A program made the position numbers and the translations under genes. Positions 1 to 11,189 of a stretch of DNA of 64,000 bases are shown here, piece after piece (position 1 is the stretch's first letter; the number at the start of each line of letters is the position of its first letter). Under the pieces are notes generated by a model, which saw only the letters and a program-made list of their open reading frames with translations, did not search any database and was not told the DNA's origin. This stretch comes from Magnaporthiopsis rhizophila (lineage: Eukaryota > Ascomycota > Sordariomycetes > Magnaporthales > Magnaporthaceae): the NCBI GenBank assembly GCA_003049465.1, contig PYSS01000035.1:1-64000 (forward strand), given 5' to 3'.

Positions 1-407
1 GCCCACCACTTATGACGGTGCGTTATAGAAAAAAAGAAGAAAAAAGACTGAACAGCGCACCGCGCTCGGGACGTGCAGGGCGTCTGATGTGTTGCGCATG
101 TCCACCCCTGAACCTGGCGAGGATGCTCGGCGGTATTGGTACAGCGTAGCCAGTCAGTCAGTCATTCCGTCCGCCCTCTTTGGCCGGCCACTGGCAAGAC
201 AGGCAGGTGCCGGGCACCCACCGGGGGAAAGAGTAGGTACCAAGTGAGCAACCCACTCTCTGTGTGGCCTAGCCGGCTTGACAACTCAGAGGGGAGGTAG
301 GTCATCATCCATGACATGATAACGCCGCCTCAGCCTGTGGGGTGAACGAGCCGAGCCAACTGGAGCGGCCGTACCCACCTCCCGAGAGCACAGCGTCTAC
401 TGTACAC

Positions 408-411
<4 letters not shown>

Positions 412-456
<45 letters not shown>

Positions 457-469
457 TCTCACACACACA
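412..469. repeat. CT/AC compound microsatellite
   Basis: A run of about 24 CT dinucleotides with one G interruption near 444, followed by an AC run. It lies outside any supported gene. Confidence 0.95.
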
Positions 470-868
470 GTAGGGTACTGCGTTCATGGGGATCCTCTGT
501 TCTCTTGCTCACCGCGTCGTCAAGGTCAGCCTATGTTGATCAGGCACGTACGCCCGGGTGGGTGCTGCTGCCCAAGGTCTTTCCTCCGCCTCTCTTCCAC
601 TCCATCAGATCGGAACTAGCTGAATGGCTGCCCGCCTGCCCGCCCGTCCGCCCCAGACAAACGGAGGGTTGAAGACGGACAGGGCAGGGCAACGGCATAC
701 GTAAGAGGGAGGAATCCATCCGCCCGGGACACCCATTGGCCATGGGCCCAAGTCCGAGCGACTCGCCATCGTGCCGACTGCTCGATGACGAAGCTGGGGA
801 TACCTTTTTCCGGAAACACTACCGCCTTTCTTTTATATTTTGCTTTTCCCTGCGTCTTATCCCACCTT

Positions 869-870
<2 letters not shown>

Positions 871-903
<33 letters not shown>

Positions 904-913
904 GCCGCTGCTG
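871..913. repeat. GCT trinucleotide repeat
   Basis: Ten consecutive GCT units followed by imperfect GCC/GCT units. The reading frame across it gives only poly-Ala or poly-Leu and has no coding context. Confidence 0.95.
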
Positions 914-1821
914 ATGGTTTATGTCCGTCCGCCTTGCCCGTCCGCCCTGCATGTCTGCACTATGTCGACATCATCGACGCCCGCCTCCATGCGGATCTAG
1001 ATAACTGCAGCGACATGCATGATTGACAGACCACCGGCTACGTATATAGAGGGATGCGGGGCTTTGTGAATAGAATATAAGTCAGCCACGGAAAATGCCC
1101 GCGGTGGAGGAGGAGGTTTGGGAGAGGTGAGGGCGACGATGCTTGCTGGATTTCTAGGGCTGTAGAGGCAATATACCCCACGGTATGTTGTGGCCTTGAA
1201 TGTCGCCACCTCCTAGGCCGGGCGATCCATGGCCTCCCATTTTTATTTTTTTTTTGTAAGCATCACCTTCCCAGCCGACGTTGATTTGATGCTGGGTGTG
1301 GGGGACCAGACCAAGACACGTGCCGCCATGGGTTACCACAGAGGAGAGGGCGGAGGCGGAAAAAAGATACAGTACCGTAGAACAGCGGCAGGGTAGATGG
1401 AGGCCCAATGCGGAGTCACGCGGCTCACGGCCTCCCGTATGAGGCAGGTCGGGTTTCCCTAATCTAACCTAGCTAGTCCTTCGACAAGGGCATGGAAGAC
1501 GGCAAGGCGAGGAGAAAGCAAAGCAAAGGCCGTCATCGCGGCCGTGCGCACCTGCTGCAGCTCGGACTCGCCCCCGGCGGATAACGGATGACGATGACGG
1601 GCCGTCCGTGTGTTGTGTGCGTTACGGTTGCAAGCGAAGCTTGTGATCGACGACGACGAAGCTTGTGATCGACGAAGAGGCTTTCCGTCCGCAGCCTGAG
1701 GGACGATCATGGTACGCCAGGCTGTCAACCCCGCTGTTTTTCGTTTCTGTCGGTCTTTTTTGCCATCCATCCATCCAAAGCTGGAGGATTTACTGGTCGT
1801 CGTGCCTTGCCCTGTGCTTTG

Positions 1822-1822
<1 letters not shown>

Positions 1823-1863
<41 letters not shown>

Positions 1864-1864
1864 N

Positions 1865-1899
<35 letters not shown>
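1823..1899. repeat. Long poly-T tract with one N
   Basis: A run of 76 T and a single ambiguous base at 1864. Such a length with an N in the middle suggests an assembly join or sequencing artefact in a homopolymer, so the true length is uncertain. Confidence 0.9.
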
Positions 1900-1901
<2 letters not shown>

Positions 1902-2203
1902 GGTAGGGCTCGCGGAGAAGCGGCCGTGTATCCTCGGCGTATCTTGTATGACCCTCCTCTGAGCACTTCTTTTTGTTTCTTGTTTTCCGTCTAATCAGCT
2001 CAGCTACATTTTGATTTAGCCCCAGACATTGCTTCTTTTCTGGCTATCAAGAAACCAACCTCTTGGCCTGAGATGACATCGTGACCCGGGCATTTGACCT
2101 AGAATCTAGCCCAACTATTGGCTTTTATAGCTCAGGGGCCGTCTGCTCGTCAGGTATTACCAACTACGCGCGAATTCGGCCGAGAAGGGGAAAGAGCACG
2201 AAG

Positions 2204-2205
<2 letters not shown>

Positions 2206-2243
<38 letters not shown>

Positions 2244-2262
2244 NAAAAAAAAAAAAAAAAAA
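2206..2262. repeat. Long poly-A tract with one N
   Basis: A run of 56 A and a single N at 2244, about 300 bp from the poly-T tract and in the opposite sense. It has the same likely artefactual length as the poly-T. Confidence 0.9.
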
Positions 2263-4455
2263 CAGGTCAAAGCTTGTGGCTATATCCGAAGCACGACGTC
2301 TTTGCTATAGGGCTGCCGAATGCGAAAGAAGACCAACCCAAGACAAAAGTCCTACCTAGCCTCTGGCCGGATCCGCCCGGCGATGTAACCGCTCTGACTC
2401 GAGAGGGTCCAAACTGGGCTCGTGTGTTGATAGGTTGGGCGGCTGGGAAACTTGAACGAGCGAGGATCGACATGTTCTTTTTTTACCTGTACTTTGAAAA
2501 CCTGATGGCGTGCCGCCCAGAGTGGAGAGGCAAGGCGATGCGGCTCGGGCTCTGCGTCGCCTCGTTTTACCATATTTTTTTCCCTGTTTGCAGACGACAG
2601 AGGGGTTACACGCCATGCTATACATGGAATACGTGACATACCGTACACGTACAGTCCCTCCCGCCGGAAACGGGATTCCTCTCAAGGGCTTCCACACCTT
2701 GGGCAGGATGCACATGCGTTGTAGCATTGTGTTGCCATAATTTGGCTAGGCTATTCTTTTCAAAGCGCTGCATCACCAGGCGACGGGAAAGGAAAGGAGG
2801 ACGGAAGGAAATGGGCGTTGATGGAACAAGAGGCAAAATGCGATCGACATGGATGACCTGGGGAAGAGTCGGTTGGGCATCAAGAGGAGGCGCCGAGGGC
2901 GACATGATTAAATTGGCCGCTGGTAGCCGTTTAGATTAAGCCCATCCAGTCTAGCAAGTACTCGCTTGGCTCGAGCCTTGCACACAGAGTCCATCCTTCG
3001 CCACAGCATCGGTCAATCGTGGACCACGCCGCTCGACTGCTGGAGGCGAGCCATCGTGCTTACTGCGCTGCACTCCAAATGTCGTCGCCAGCAGCTCACT
3101 TCCCTGGCAGACCAACATTGAAGCCATGCCTGGGTGGCCCCAGCCCCAGCGGCCAGGCCAAACCCCGGGAAGTAATCGGTACCCAACTGCGGAGATTGGC
3201 TGGGGATTCCGCAGCGGCCTACCTCTACAGTACAAAAACACAAAAACATCATGGCCATGATCCAAGAAAAATGACACACAAGGGAACGGACCATGCCATC
3301 AACAGCGGCTGGTCGACCACTCAATCGCCCAGTATTTGTGGAATATTCTCGTCTCGGCCGCAGGCTGCTCGATTGGTTGTTACTACGGTGCCAATGTCAC
3401 ACAGCCAGCTTTTTTGGGGGACCTTTCCAGGGTCTGTCTGGTCTTCAGGGTCTCGACCTGTCGATTGGGCAGCCAACGTCATTAGCAAGAACTGACAGGG
3501 AAGCCACCACCCAGACCAACCCCACAGTTCGATGGGAGAAACCACTGGGCTTGATGTCAACAAATACGTATTTTTGGTGTCATGCTTTGCTCTCTGTTGC
3601 AGAGCCTCAGCAACAGTAATCATCCCAAACATTGAGGCAACGAGATCCTGTCTAGCCTGGCGACGACGGCACTGGCACTTTTATTGTTGTTGTTGTTGTT
3701 GTCGTCGTCTATTTTGACTGCAAGGGACATCCCTTTCCGTGGTAGATTTGCTCCCTTTTATTTGCCATCTTGTCGTCTGCCCATAGGCTGCTGCCCGATC
3801 TGCATGATACATGGGCCTGGCTGCTGCTCAGAAGCAGGCACTGGGCCGCCTATCAAATCCGCATCCTTGGCCGGCTGCTCCGCAGGCTGACTGACGTTCT
3901 GGGCGACGGCAGGGCTTGGTATGGCTCCGGCTGCCTGCATTTAATGGCCGCTTGTCCTACTTCGCACAGAATAATCGCATCGTGTTGCTTACCCCTCCAT
4001 TTTCTTGCTGCGCCTTTGGCTCGAAAGCGCCCTGTCGGCTGCTCCTGCCAACCAAAATAGCCCAACGAGGCACGCAAAAGCAACAACAAGCCCGAGAGTG
4101 TTTGGCCGGAGACGCCAAGCCGAACCATTCTGCCCAACGCCGCCTGCAGCGGCAGACTTCGTCGCAATCCATTGACGATCTACGCCCGGCTGTGATCAGG
4201 ACGGCGAGCTGCATGCAGCTGGCGGGACCAGGGGCCCCCAGTGTACCACACTAGTCTCCCTGTCGTTCAACTGGCGCTAGAAACAAAACCAAAAGAAAAA
4301 AAAAGGTGCCAGAAACAACACACAGACCATCGCTTCCGCAAGGCTCGGCCACCCCAAGTGAACCCCGCCCGCCCCTCGTTCGATCCCACGCTCTGACTGC
4401 GTGCCGGCACAGGTGAGAATTTCCCCATAGTAAACTGCCTGGCCCCCCTGCCCGG

Positions 4456-4502
4456 TTCTTCTCTTTTCTTTCCCTTCTTTCTTCCTCTCTCTCTTTCTCT
4501 CC
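4456..4502 (+). promoter_or_regulatory. Pyrimidine-rich promoter/TSS tract
   Basis: An almost uninterrupted C/T stretch (ttctcttttc, ctctctctctttctct) lies about 140-180 bp upstream of the ATG at 4639. CT-rich blocks at this distance are common around transcription start sites of highly expressed filamentous-fungal genes. The role is inferred. Confidence 0.4.
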
Positions 4503-4638
4503 ACACCTTCGCTGTCTAATCCAGCCCTGCAGCTTCTCCTTTCTTCCAGTGTAGATCCTCCCTTGCGGCACTCTGCAGCAGGGAGATTGATCCACAACCA
4601 TACCAGCCGCCCTCAGCGTCCTCACCGTATCCGTCGCC

Positions 4639-7600
4639 ATGGCGGAACGCTACAGATACGGCGTGCCACGGCCACGTTCGCCGCCTGGGTACAACCCCGC
4701 CCGGGCAACGGCAGAAGGTTTCACATCGCTCTACACCGGCGACCTGCCGCCCGTCGCGGCACCGCCCTTTTACGATCTGAACCCGATGACCCCCCGCGGC
4801 CAGGCCGCCGACTACCGTCCCCAGCCCTCACCTCACGCGACCACCCACACAACCTACGCCGTCGTCTCCAACGATCCCCAGACGGCAAGGCCTTCCGCCC
4901 TCAGGGCCCCCAGCGTCGGCCGTCACCGCCGCTCCGCCACCATCGACTCCCACCAGGCCCCAATCATCGTCACCACCATGCCTTCGTCTGGCCGCCCTGC
5001 CGCCCCTGGCTCGCACACGTCGCTCACCTCTAATTTGTCCTCCAACGTCTCTGGCGCCCGCACCGCCAGCCCCACCCGAGACTCCTTCCGCGCTGGCGAC
5101 AGCTACCGTGCCAGTGACGACGGTGCCTACTACGCCCAGCCCGCCTCCTCTATACGCCAGCGCAGCCGCCAGCGCCACTCGTACGGTGGTCAGCAGGGGC
5201 TGCAGCCATTCAGCGCCGCCCTGGACAACGAGGAGTACAAGCGCCTCCGCGAAAGACAGGGTGGCGAGGAGCGCTACGGGACCCCGTCGCGCCAGGACTC
5301 GCTTCGCAGGCGGCCAATGTCGGTCTACGCCAACATGCCGGCCAACGGCGGCGCTGCCCCCATTGACTACGAGAGCACCGACGTCGAGTACACGAACCCG
5401 AGCGAGCTGGTCAGGTACGACCTGGAGCACTCACGGCCCATGCACCGCCGCCGCGAGAGCATGGACCGTTATCAGCGTCCCACCGTCAGCGTCACGGCCG
5501 ACATTGGCGCCCCGCGCGGCCGCGGTCCGCCTCCCACCACCTGGGGCCTGGACAAGATGAACCAGGGCATCACCGCCGGAGTCTACGAACAGCCCCCGGT
5601 CCGTATGCCTGCGCCTCATGCCATCGACCCCACTACCGGCATTCGCCAGGGCGGCCTCCTCGAGCCGCCGGACAGTCCCGCGAAGCGGGTCAGGGGCACC
5701 TCACGCACCCGACCCGTCTCGCTTTACCAGGAAAGAGACGTGAGCAGGGACCGCGGCCGCGATGACTATTATCGAAGCCAGAAGGACGAGCTCATCCAAA
5801 TGGAGCTCAAGGATCGGGAGCGCGAAGTCGACGCCGTCGTTCAGCGCGGATTCGGCCCCGCGATCGAAGGCAAGCCCGCCGAGCCTGCCCGTCGTGAGCT
5901 TGATCGGGATCGCGATCGCGACCGTGACCGTGATCGCGACCGCGACCGCGACCGCGACCGAGACCGTGACCGCGACCGTGACCGTGACCGTGAAAAGGAG
6001 CGGGAGCGCGACAGAGAACGCGATCGTGAACGAGACCGTGAGTCGCATGACGATCGTCGACGGGAACGCCGAGAGCGCCGCAAGGAGTATCACGAGACGG
6101 ACCGCAAGCGGACCTCAGACGAAGACATCGGCCGAGTCATCGTCCGGGAAGAGACTCGCCGATCCGAGCCCGAGGCTGGCAAGCTGCGTCGCGAGAGCCC
6201 ACGACGAGATGCGCAGGCACCCCTCGCACAGGCACCACGCAAGGAGTCGCCCAATGCTGCTGTCAAGATCACCAAGGAAAAGAAGAGCGGCGAGGTCCAA
6301 GAGGATGGCGAGCGTGAGACACGGCGTGTTCGCGACAAGGTGGCCGCCGGCCTGAGCCTCGCGGCAGCCTCGATCGGTCTGGGGTCTGCACTGAAGGACA
6401 AAGACGAGAAGGCTGAGAAATCAGACAAGCCCGACAAGACGGAGCGGCCCGAAAAGTCGGAGAAAGAGGACCGCGAGTCGCCCAAGCGCCACGCCGAGGA
6501 GCCCACCAAGAAGCGCGATGGCTCGGGCGAGAGGCCGCCCGTCAAGAATATAAGCGACAAGCAAGCATATGTCCAGGATGAATGGGAGATCATCGACCCT
6601 CCCTCGGACAACAGCAGGAAGCCGAGCCCCGAATCTGAAGCCAGACGGGAGATGCGCGGGCGTGACCGGCGCGAGGTCGAATCCAGACACTATGGCGGCG
6701 ACCTGACAGACCGTGGCGTGATTGTCGAGAAGCCCACGGAAGTCCGGGGTGCGGAAAGGCCGACCGACGGGCGCGCCAGCGTGTCCGAAGCCATCGAGAA
6801 GGACAGGCCGTCGCCCAACCAGGCCTCCTCGTCGGACGACAATAAGCCAGTAGTGCGGCGATTCCGCCGACAGAAGGACTCCGCGTCGTTCAGGCCATCG
6901 GATCCAGCCGACCTGGAGGCCGTCAAGGCCCAGCTTGCGGCTAGAGAAGCCGCCAGCAGGGACGGCGAAGCGCCAAGGCCCGCCGTCAGGGAGCCGTCGG
7001 TCGAACGTCGGCGGTCAACGCCGCCGCAGGCCGTCGATGTTTCTGCTGCCGCCCGCCGTGGCGACGGCACGCCTCCCGCGCGCAGATCGGGCAGCTTGGA
7101 GGACGGCCATCGGGGTCGCGACCTAGCGCCTCCCGCTCACGACGAGAAGCAAGTCCGCGTGGTGTCCCCGCCGCGCGATAAGGACGAGAAGAAGCCGCTC
7201 AGGGGCATCCTCAAGCCGAGCTCCAAGTTCCCGGAGCCGCAAGACTTTGTGAGGGAAGGCGTGGCGCCGCACAAGGACGACAAGACCAAGAAGGACGTCC
7301 CGCCCGGTGCTCGCTGGACCAAGATCAACCGCAAGCTCGTCAACCCAGAGGCTCTCACCATTGGCAAGGAGCGCTTCGAGGTCCGCGACGACTTTGTCAT
7401 TGTCCTCCGCGTGCTCAGCCGCGAGGAGATCCAGGCGTACACGACGGCCACCGCCCAGCTGCGAGGTAAGTTTGGCTCACCATCATAAAAGCGTCTCCCC
7501 CACGGAGGAAACCGAAGGCTAATCTTGCATGTTCTTGACTTGTAGATATGAGACGGAAAGAGTACGAAAAATCACGTGATCATGAGGATCGAGACCGTGA

Positions 7601-7973
7601 CCGCGACCGTGACCGGCCCTCAACCCGGGATCGAGACGAAGACAAGAGGAAGCATCGGTCTCGGAGGGACAGGGATGACGATGATGACCGCGATGCTGAC
7701 CGCAGCACGCGGGACGGTGGGGAACGACCCCGAACGCGGGATCGGCCCCAAACCCGGGATCGCGAGCGGGATCGGGACCGGGACCGTGATGACGAACGGG
7801 ACCGCGATCGTGATCGTGACCGCGACCGGCGGGACCGAGACCGTGACCGAGACCGAGAGAGGGGAAAGGAGAGGGAGCGGGAGCGGGAGCGGGATGATGA
7901 CCGGTACAGGTCCAAAGACGACCGCGATCACCACCACCACCACCACCACCGGTCGCGCGACGACTCGGCCTAG
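4639..7973 (+). CDS. Large low-complexity protein with conserved C-terminal block (DUF8035-like)
   Basis: Two exons, 4639-7465 and 7546-7973, encode 1084 aa. The 80-nt intron (7466-7545) has GTAAGT, a CTAAT branch point and TGTAG, and the join gives QLR-DMRRKEYEK in frame. The ATG sits in a good context (gtcgccATGgcg). The N-terminal half is Pro/Ser/Arg/Tyr-rich and probably disordered. Residues about 423-470 are a nearly pure Arg-Asp dipeptide repeat followed by RE/RD repeats. A short Gly/Ala hydrophobic patch lies near 569-585. Around 888-945 is the only well-conserved block (GARWTKINRKLVNPEAL, then RFEVRDDFVIVLRVL), which I recall as the DUF8035 signature of Pezizomycotina proteins. Exon 2 is again RD-rich and ends in a His run. 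RD-repeat tails of this kind suggest RNA-processing condensates, but no function is established. The gene stands alone, with no close neighbour. Confidence 0.85.
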
Positions 7974-10900
7974 AGGGCCTTGTCGGCCCGTCTGCCGGTG
8001 GCGCCCTTGTTGTGATCCGGATAAATACGTTTTCATCTTTTTTTGTTTCTTCTTCGTTTTTGAGGCTTTGCCGGCTTGACTTCCTCGTATGTCTCGCTCG
8101 TGATGCCTGACGACCATCCTATGACATTCTCCACGTTTTTAACGACGACTTATGTAGCAGGCGCCTTATTTGGACGAGTCAAAAAGCGGCGAGGCGAGTT
8201 CATTTTGGGTATCCTTTGGTTGCATTTTTTTTATATAACGAGGAGAGAGAGAGAGAGAGTTTTGTGGGTTTTATATACCGTTTGAGAAAAGGTGTTTGGC
8301 TATTTCTATACCTTTTGAGAAATTGCTTGTGGTTTTTTCGGGTTTTTTTTTACGTTACAAGTTTCAAAAGATGGATGTTTTGCTCCAGAAAACTTTGATC
8401 CGCGAGCGAACCACGCAAAGTGCCAGCAACCAACCCAGTACCTTGGGTAGCCCCTTGATCGCACGCGAGTGGCGGCGGGTCGTCCCGGCCATGGGGAAGC
8501 AACAGCGTTTGAAAGTCGAAACGTGGGCGCAGGCTCGCACGTGGCGTTTCAACTCATGTGACTTTTTTCAGTATCTGGCTCCCTGTCCAGGCAAGACAGG
8601 ACAGGACAGGCCAAAACAAACACCCTGCTCGGGATTCGACACGGCATCGTATTCCCACGGGCTTGCTCGTCCTGCCGCTGGCCAAATATATCGATCTGTC
8701 TGTTCTGGCGTTTCGTTTCGTTGCTTCGTATCAGGCTTCGGATGGGCCGGCTGGCCGGCTGTCATTTCCGCCTCGTGCCCCGTCTGTTCTCTTGTTTTCT
8801 TTCTTTGTTTTCACACCCCTTCGGCGCCGCCGATGCCGATGTCCGAATTTCTTGGGGAGTGGACAAAAAAGTCCGATGATGTTGTGTACGTACACCCAGT
8901 GTCCGTCCCAGAAACAACCCCGTTCGGCCTCGCCGGAAAAAAAAAAAAAAAAAAAAAACATCAGACAGACGTGTGCCGGACACGCGTGACGCCCAAGAAA
9001 AGAAAAGACGGCAAAAGAGGTTCTAGACCGGCCTGGCTTGCTCGAGAACAAAACGCCGAGCCTCCACCTCGTCGTTGGGGAAAAGCAATATGCGGCTCAG
9101 TCCGTTCTGGGGCTGGTGGTCTAGCCCTGGTCCTTTTTTCTCTTTTCTTTTCACCTCCTTCTAGACTTCTCCCGTCCCTCGTGGACTTTAGAACCACCAG
9201 TGCAGCATCCATCCATCGGAAGAACTGTCCTGTGCCCCCTAGCCCCTGTCCCGGCGAAGTCTAGGCCTCCTTCTCGGCGGACTCGAAGGATTCACCTTCT
9301 TATCATGCAAAGCGGGCCGAATAGGAATGGTATGAAGAAGAGGAAGAAGCAAAAAGGAGAAAGAAGTAAAAATAAAGCTCTATAATTCCCGAAATGGCTG
9401 GGCATGTGGTGGGAGAAAAAAAAAAAAAAAAAAAAAAAGAAGCAACTGTCTTCTCCTCATGGCCAGCCCGAGGTTATTCGGGAGGCGGGGCGTGTCTGAG
9501 TAAGTACCTCGATCTAAGCGGCCCTGTGTCCGTAGATCTATTCGCCTGTTTAGCTTTAATGATACGGGAAATAACAAAAGCAAGCGAGAGGCAAACGAAC
9601 ACGCACTTAAATCACACCACCCTCCAGAGACATGACCATGGCGATCAAGTACCCAAGTCCCAAATACCTACCTGCCTAGCCGGGACACGGGTCCGACCAA
9701 GCCGCCTGACACCGCGGGGGAGCCGGCATCCCCGGTCTTTCGAACTGGAGCCACCCCCGAGGACGTGGAGGGTTTCTTTGCCGCGTGGCACGAGGCCCCG
9801 ACTGGTCAAAACTTTACAATATACATGAAGCATATTCCTACCGCAAGACGGACCATCCGGCTTTGGGGAACGCGTCGCCCTGTTGATGTGGAGAAGACCA
9901 GACAACCAATACCCACTCACTGCCTATGGTGTCTGTTCCGGGAAAGATGAATACGTAATTGCCGCCCTGATGAGGCGGAGGGACTAGACACGTAGCCCGT
10001 GCTGTCTGGCCTGGCAAAGGTAAGCAAACATGGGGATGATGAGCACACATACAGAGTATATTTGTCCATAAGGGACACATGATAGCTATCTAGTTCAAGA
10101 TGCGCACTACGACCAGACAACGGTTTGTATGTAGGAGTTATCTTGGGGCAAAGAAAGGGGGTTTAGGCATGTCGGGCACCAATATGCGCGGGACAGACAT
10201 CCCCATCCCAGGCACCTGGCAGGGCTGTTAACCACCCTGGCCTCGGCGTTTCCTTATCCAGCACCGGGAAAGCCCTGCTGAGGAGATGGCGAATCCGGGA
10301 AGGATGGGAATGGGGGATGTATCCTTGCAAGCCCTCGGCGTGATATATGCTCGGTGAGGAACAGCAACCGTCTAGAAGAGCAAGAAGAGAAGGCATGTGT
10401 GGGAGAAACAGAGAGAAGAAGAAGACGGAAAAATAAAAGAGACCGAAAGTCAAAGAAAAAAAAACGTCAAATCTATCTACGTTCCCCTGCATTTGCCAAA
10501 ATCCACCAATCCATCCTAGCCAGCCAAACCACAGACCAACCATCCAACCAGAGTACCACCAGTGTCTAAAGGTCAATAAAAGATGGCGAGAGAAAGACAA
10601 GAAAATAAAACCGAACATCAAAATGAGCTGTCTGAAAGAAAGCCAGGGAAGAACAGAAGAGAAACAGCGCCGCCGAGCAACCTCCAGAGAGGCATCCAAC
10701 CCACGCAGAAAGCAAGAAATAAAAAAAAAAAAAAAACGCTCACTTTTCTATATCCCTTTCCACAAACTTAAATACCTTCTCCCAGCCTTGCCAGGTCCAA
10801 ACCAAACGTTGTGGGATATCACAGCGCGGAGGGGAGCGAGAAATATACAGGACATGAGGAGAAAAAGGGACGATCTTGGAGCAGAGGCAAAAAATGGAAA

Positions 10901-11189
10901 GATTCGAACAAGAGCATCGGAAAAATGGAAAATCATCAAGAGAGAAAGAGAGACAAGAGGGGAAAAAAGTGCTGCCAACCCACAAATAATTAATGCAAGC
11001 AGGGACGGAAATGGGAAGCGCAAAGGCACAAGGATGGTTTGGGAACAACAAAAAGGCGCTCAACTCGGACAAGATGTGGGCAAAATGTTCTCGGGACATG
11101 ATGGAAAAGGAACGGAACCCCTGAGCTCGAGTGGGTGCCCCGAGATATATGTACGATTAGGTAATCGGACGATCACAATGGGGAGAAGC
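7974..11189. other. Intergenic region, no supported gene
   Basis: This interval separates a plus-strand gene from the 3' end of a minus-strand gene, so it holds two 3' UTRs and spacer. The longest frame (8296-9264, plus) reads through a poly-A run and has no recognisable domain or codon bias. The region contains a GA run near 8245, poly-A runs at 8937-8958 and 9416-9438, and A-rich DNA at 10380-10740. I see no tRNA or transposon ends. Confidence 0.6.

Larger units (their letters stand above)
1..4638. other. Gene-free interval with simple repeats
   Basis: I see no protein gene here. The open frames are short, overlap each other on both strands, and are dominated by translated microsatellites such as poly-Ala from a GCT run. 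The interval holds a CT/AC microsatellite, a GCT run, an N-interrupted poly-T and an N-interrupted poly-A tract, and a short direct repeat around 1636-1676 (a gaagcttgtgatcgacga-like unit repeated). The last 200 bases are the pyrimidine-rich promoter of the next gene. Unspliced UTRs or a noncoding transcript cannot be excluded. Confidence 0.6.

Noticed and set aside
736..1026. Poly-Ala/Leu open frames
   Set aside because: They are translated GCT microsatellite with no coding context.
8296..9264. 322-codon frame
   Set aside because: Passes through poly-A, has no motif or splice support, and lies in a 3' UTR/spacer setting.
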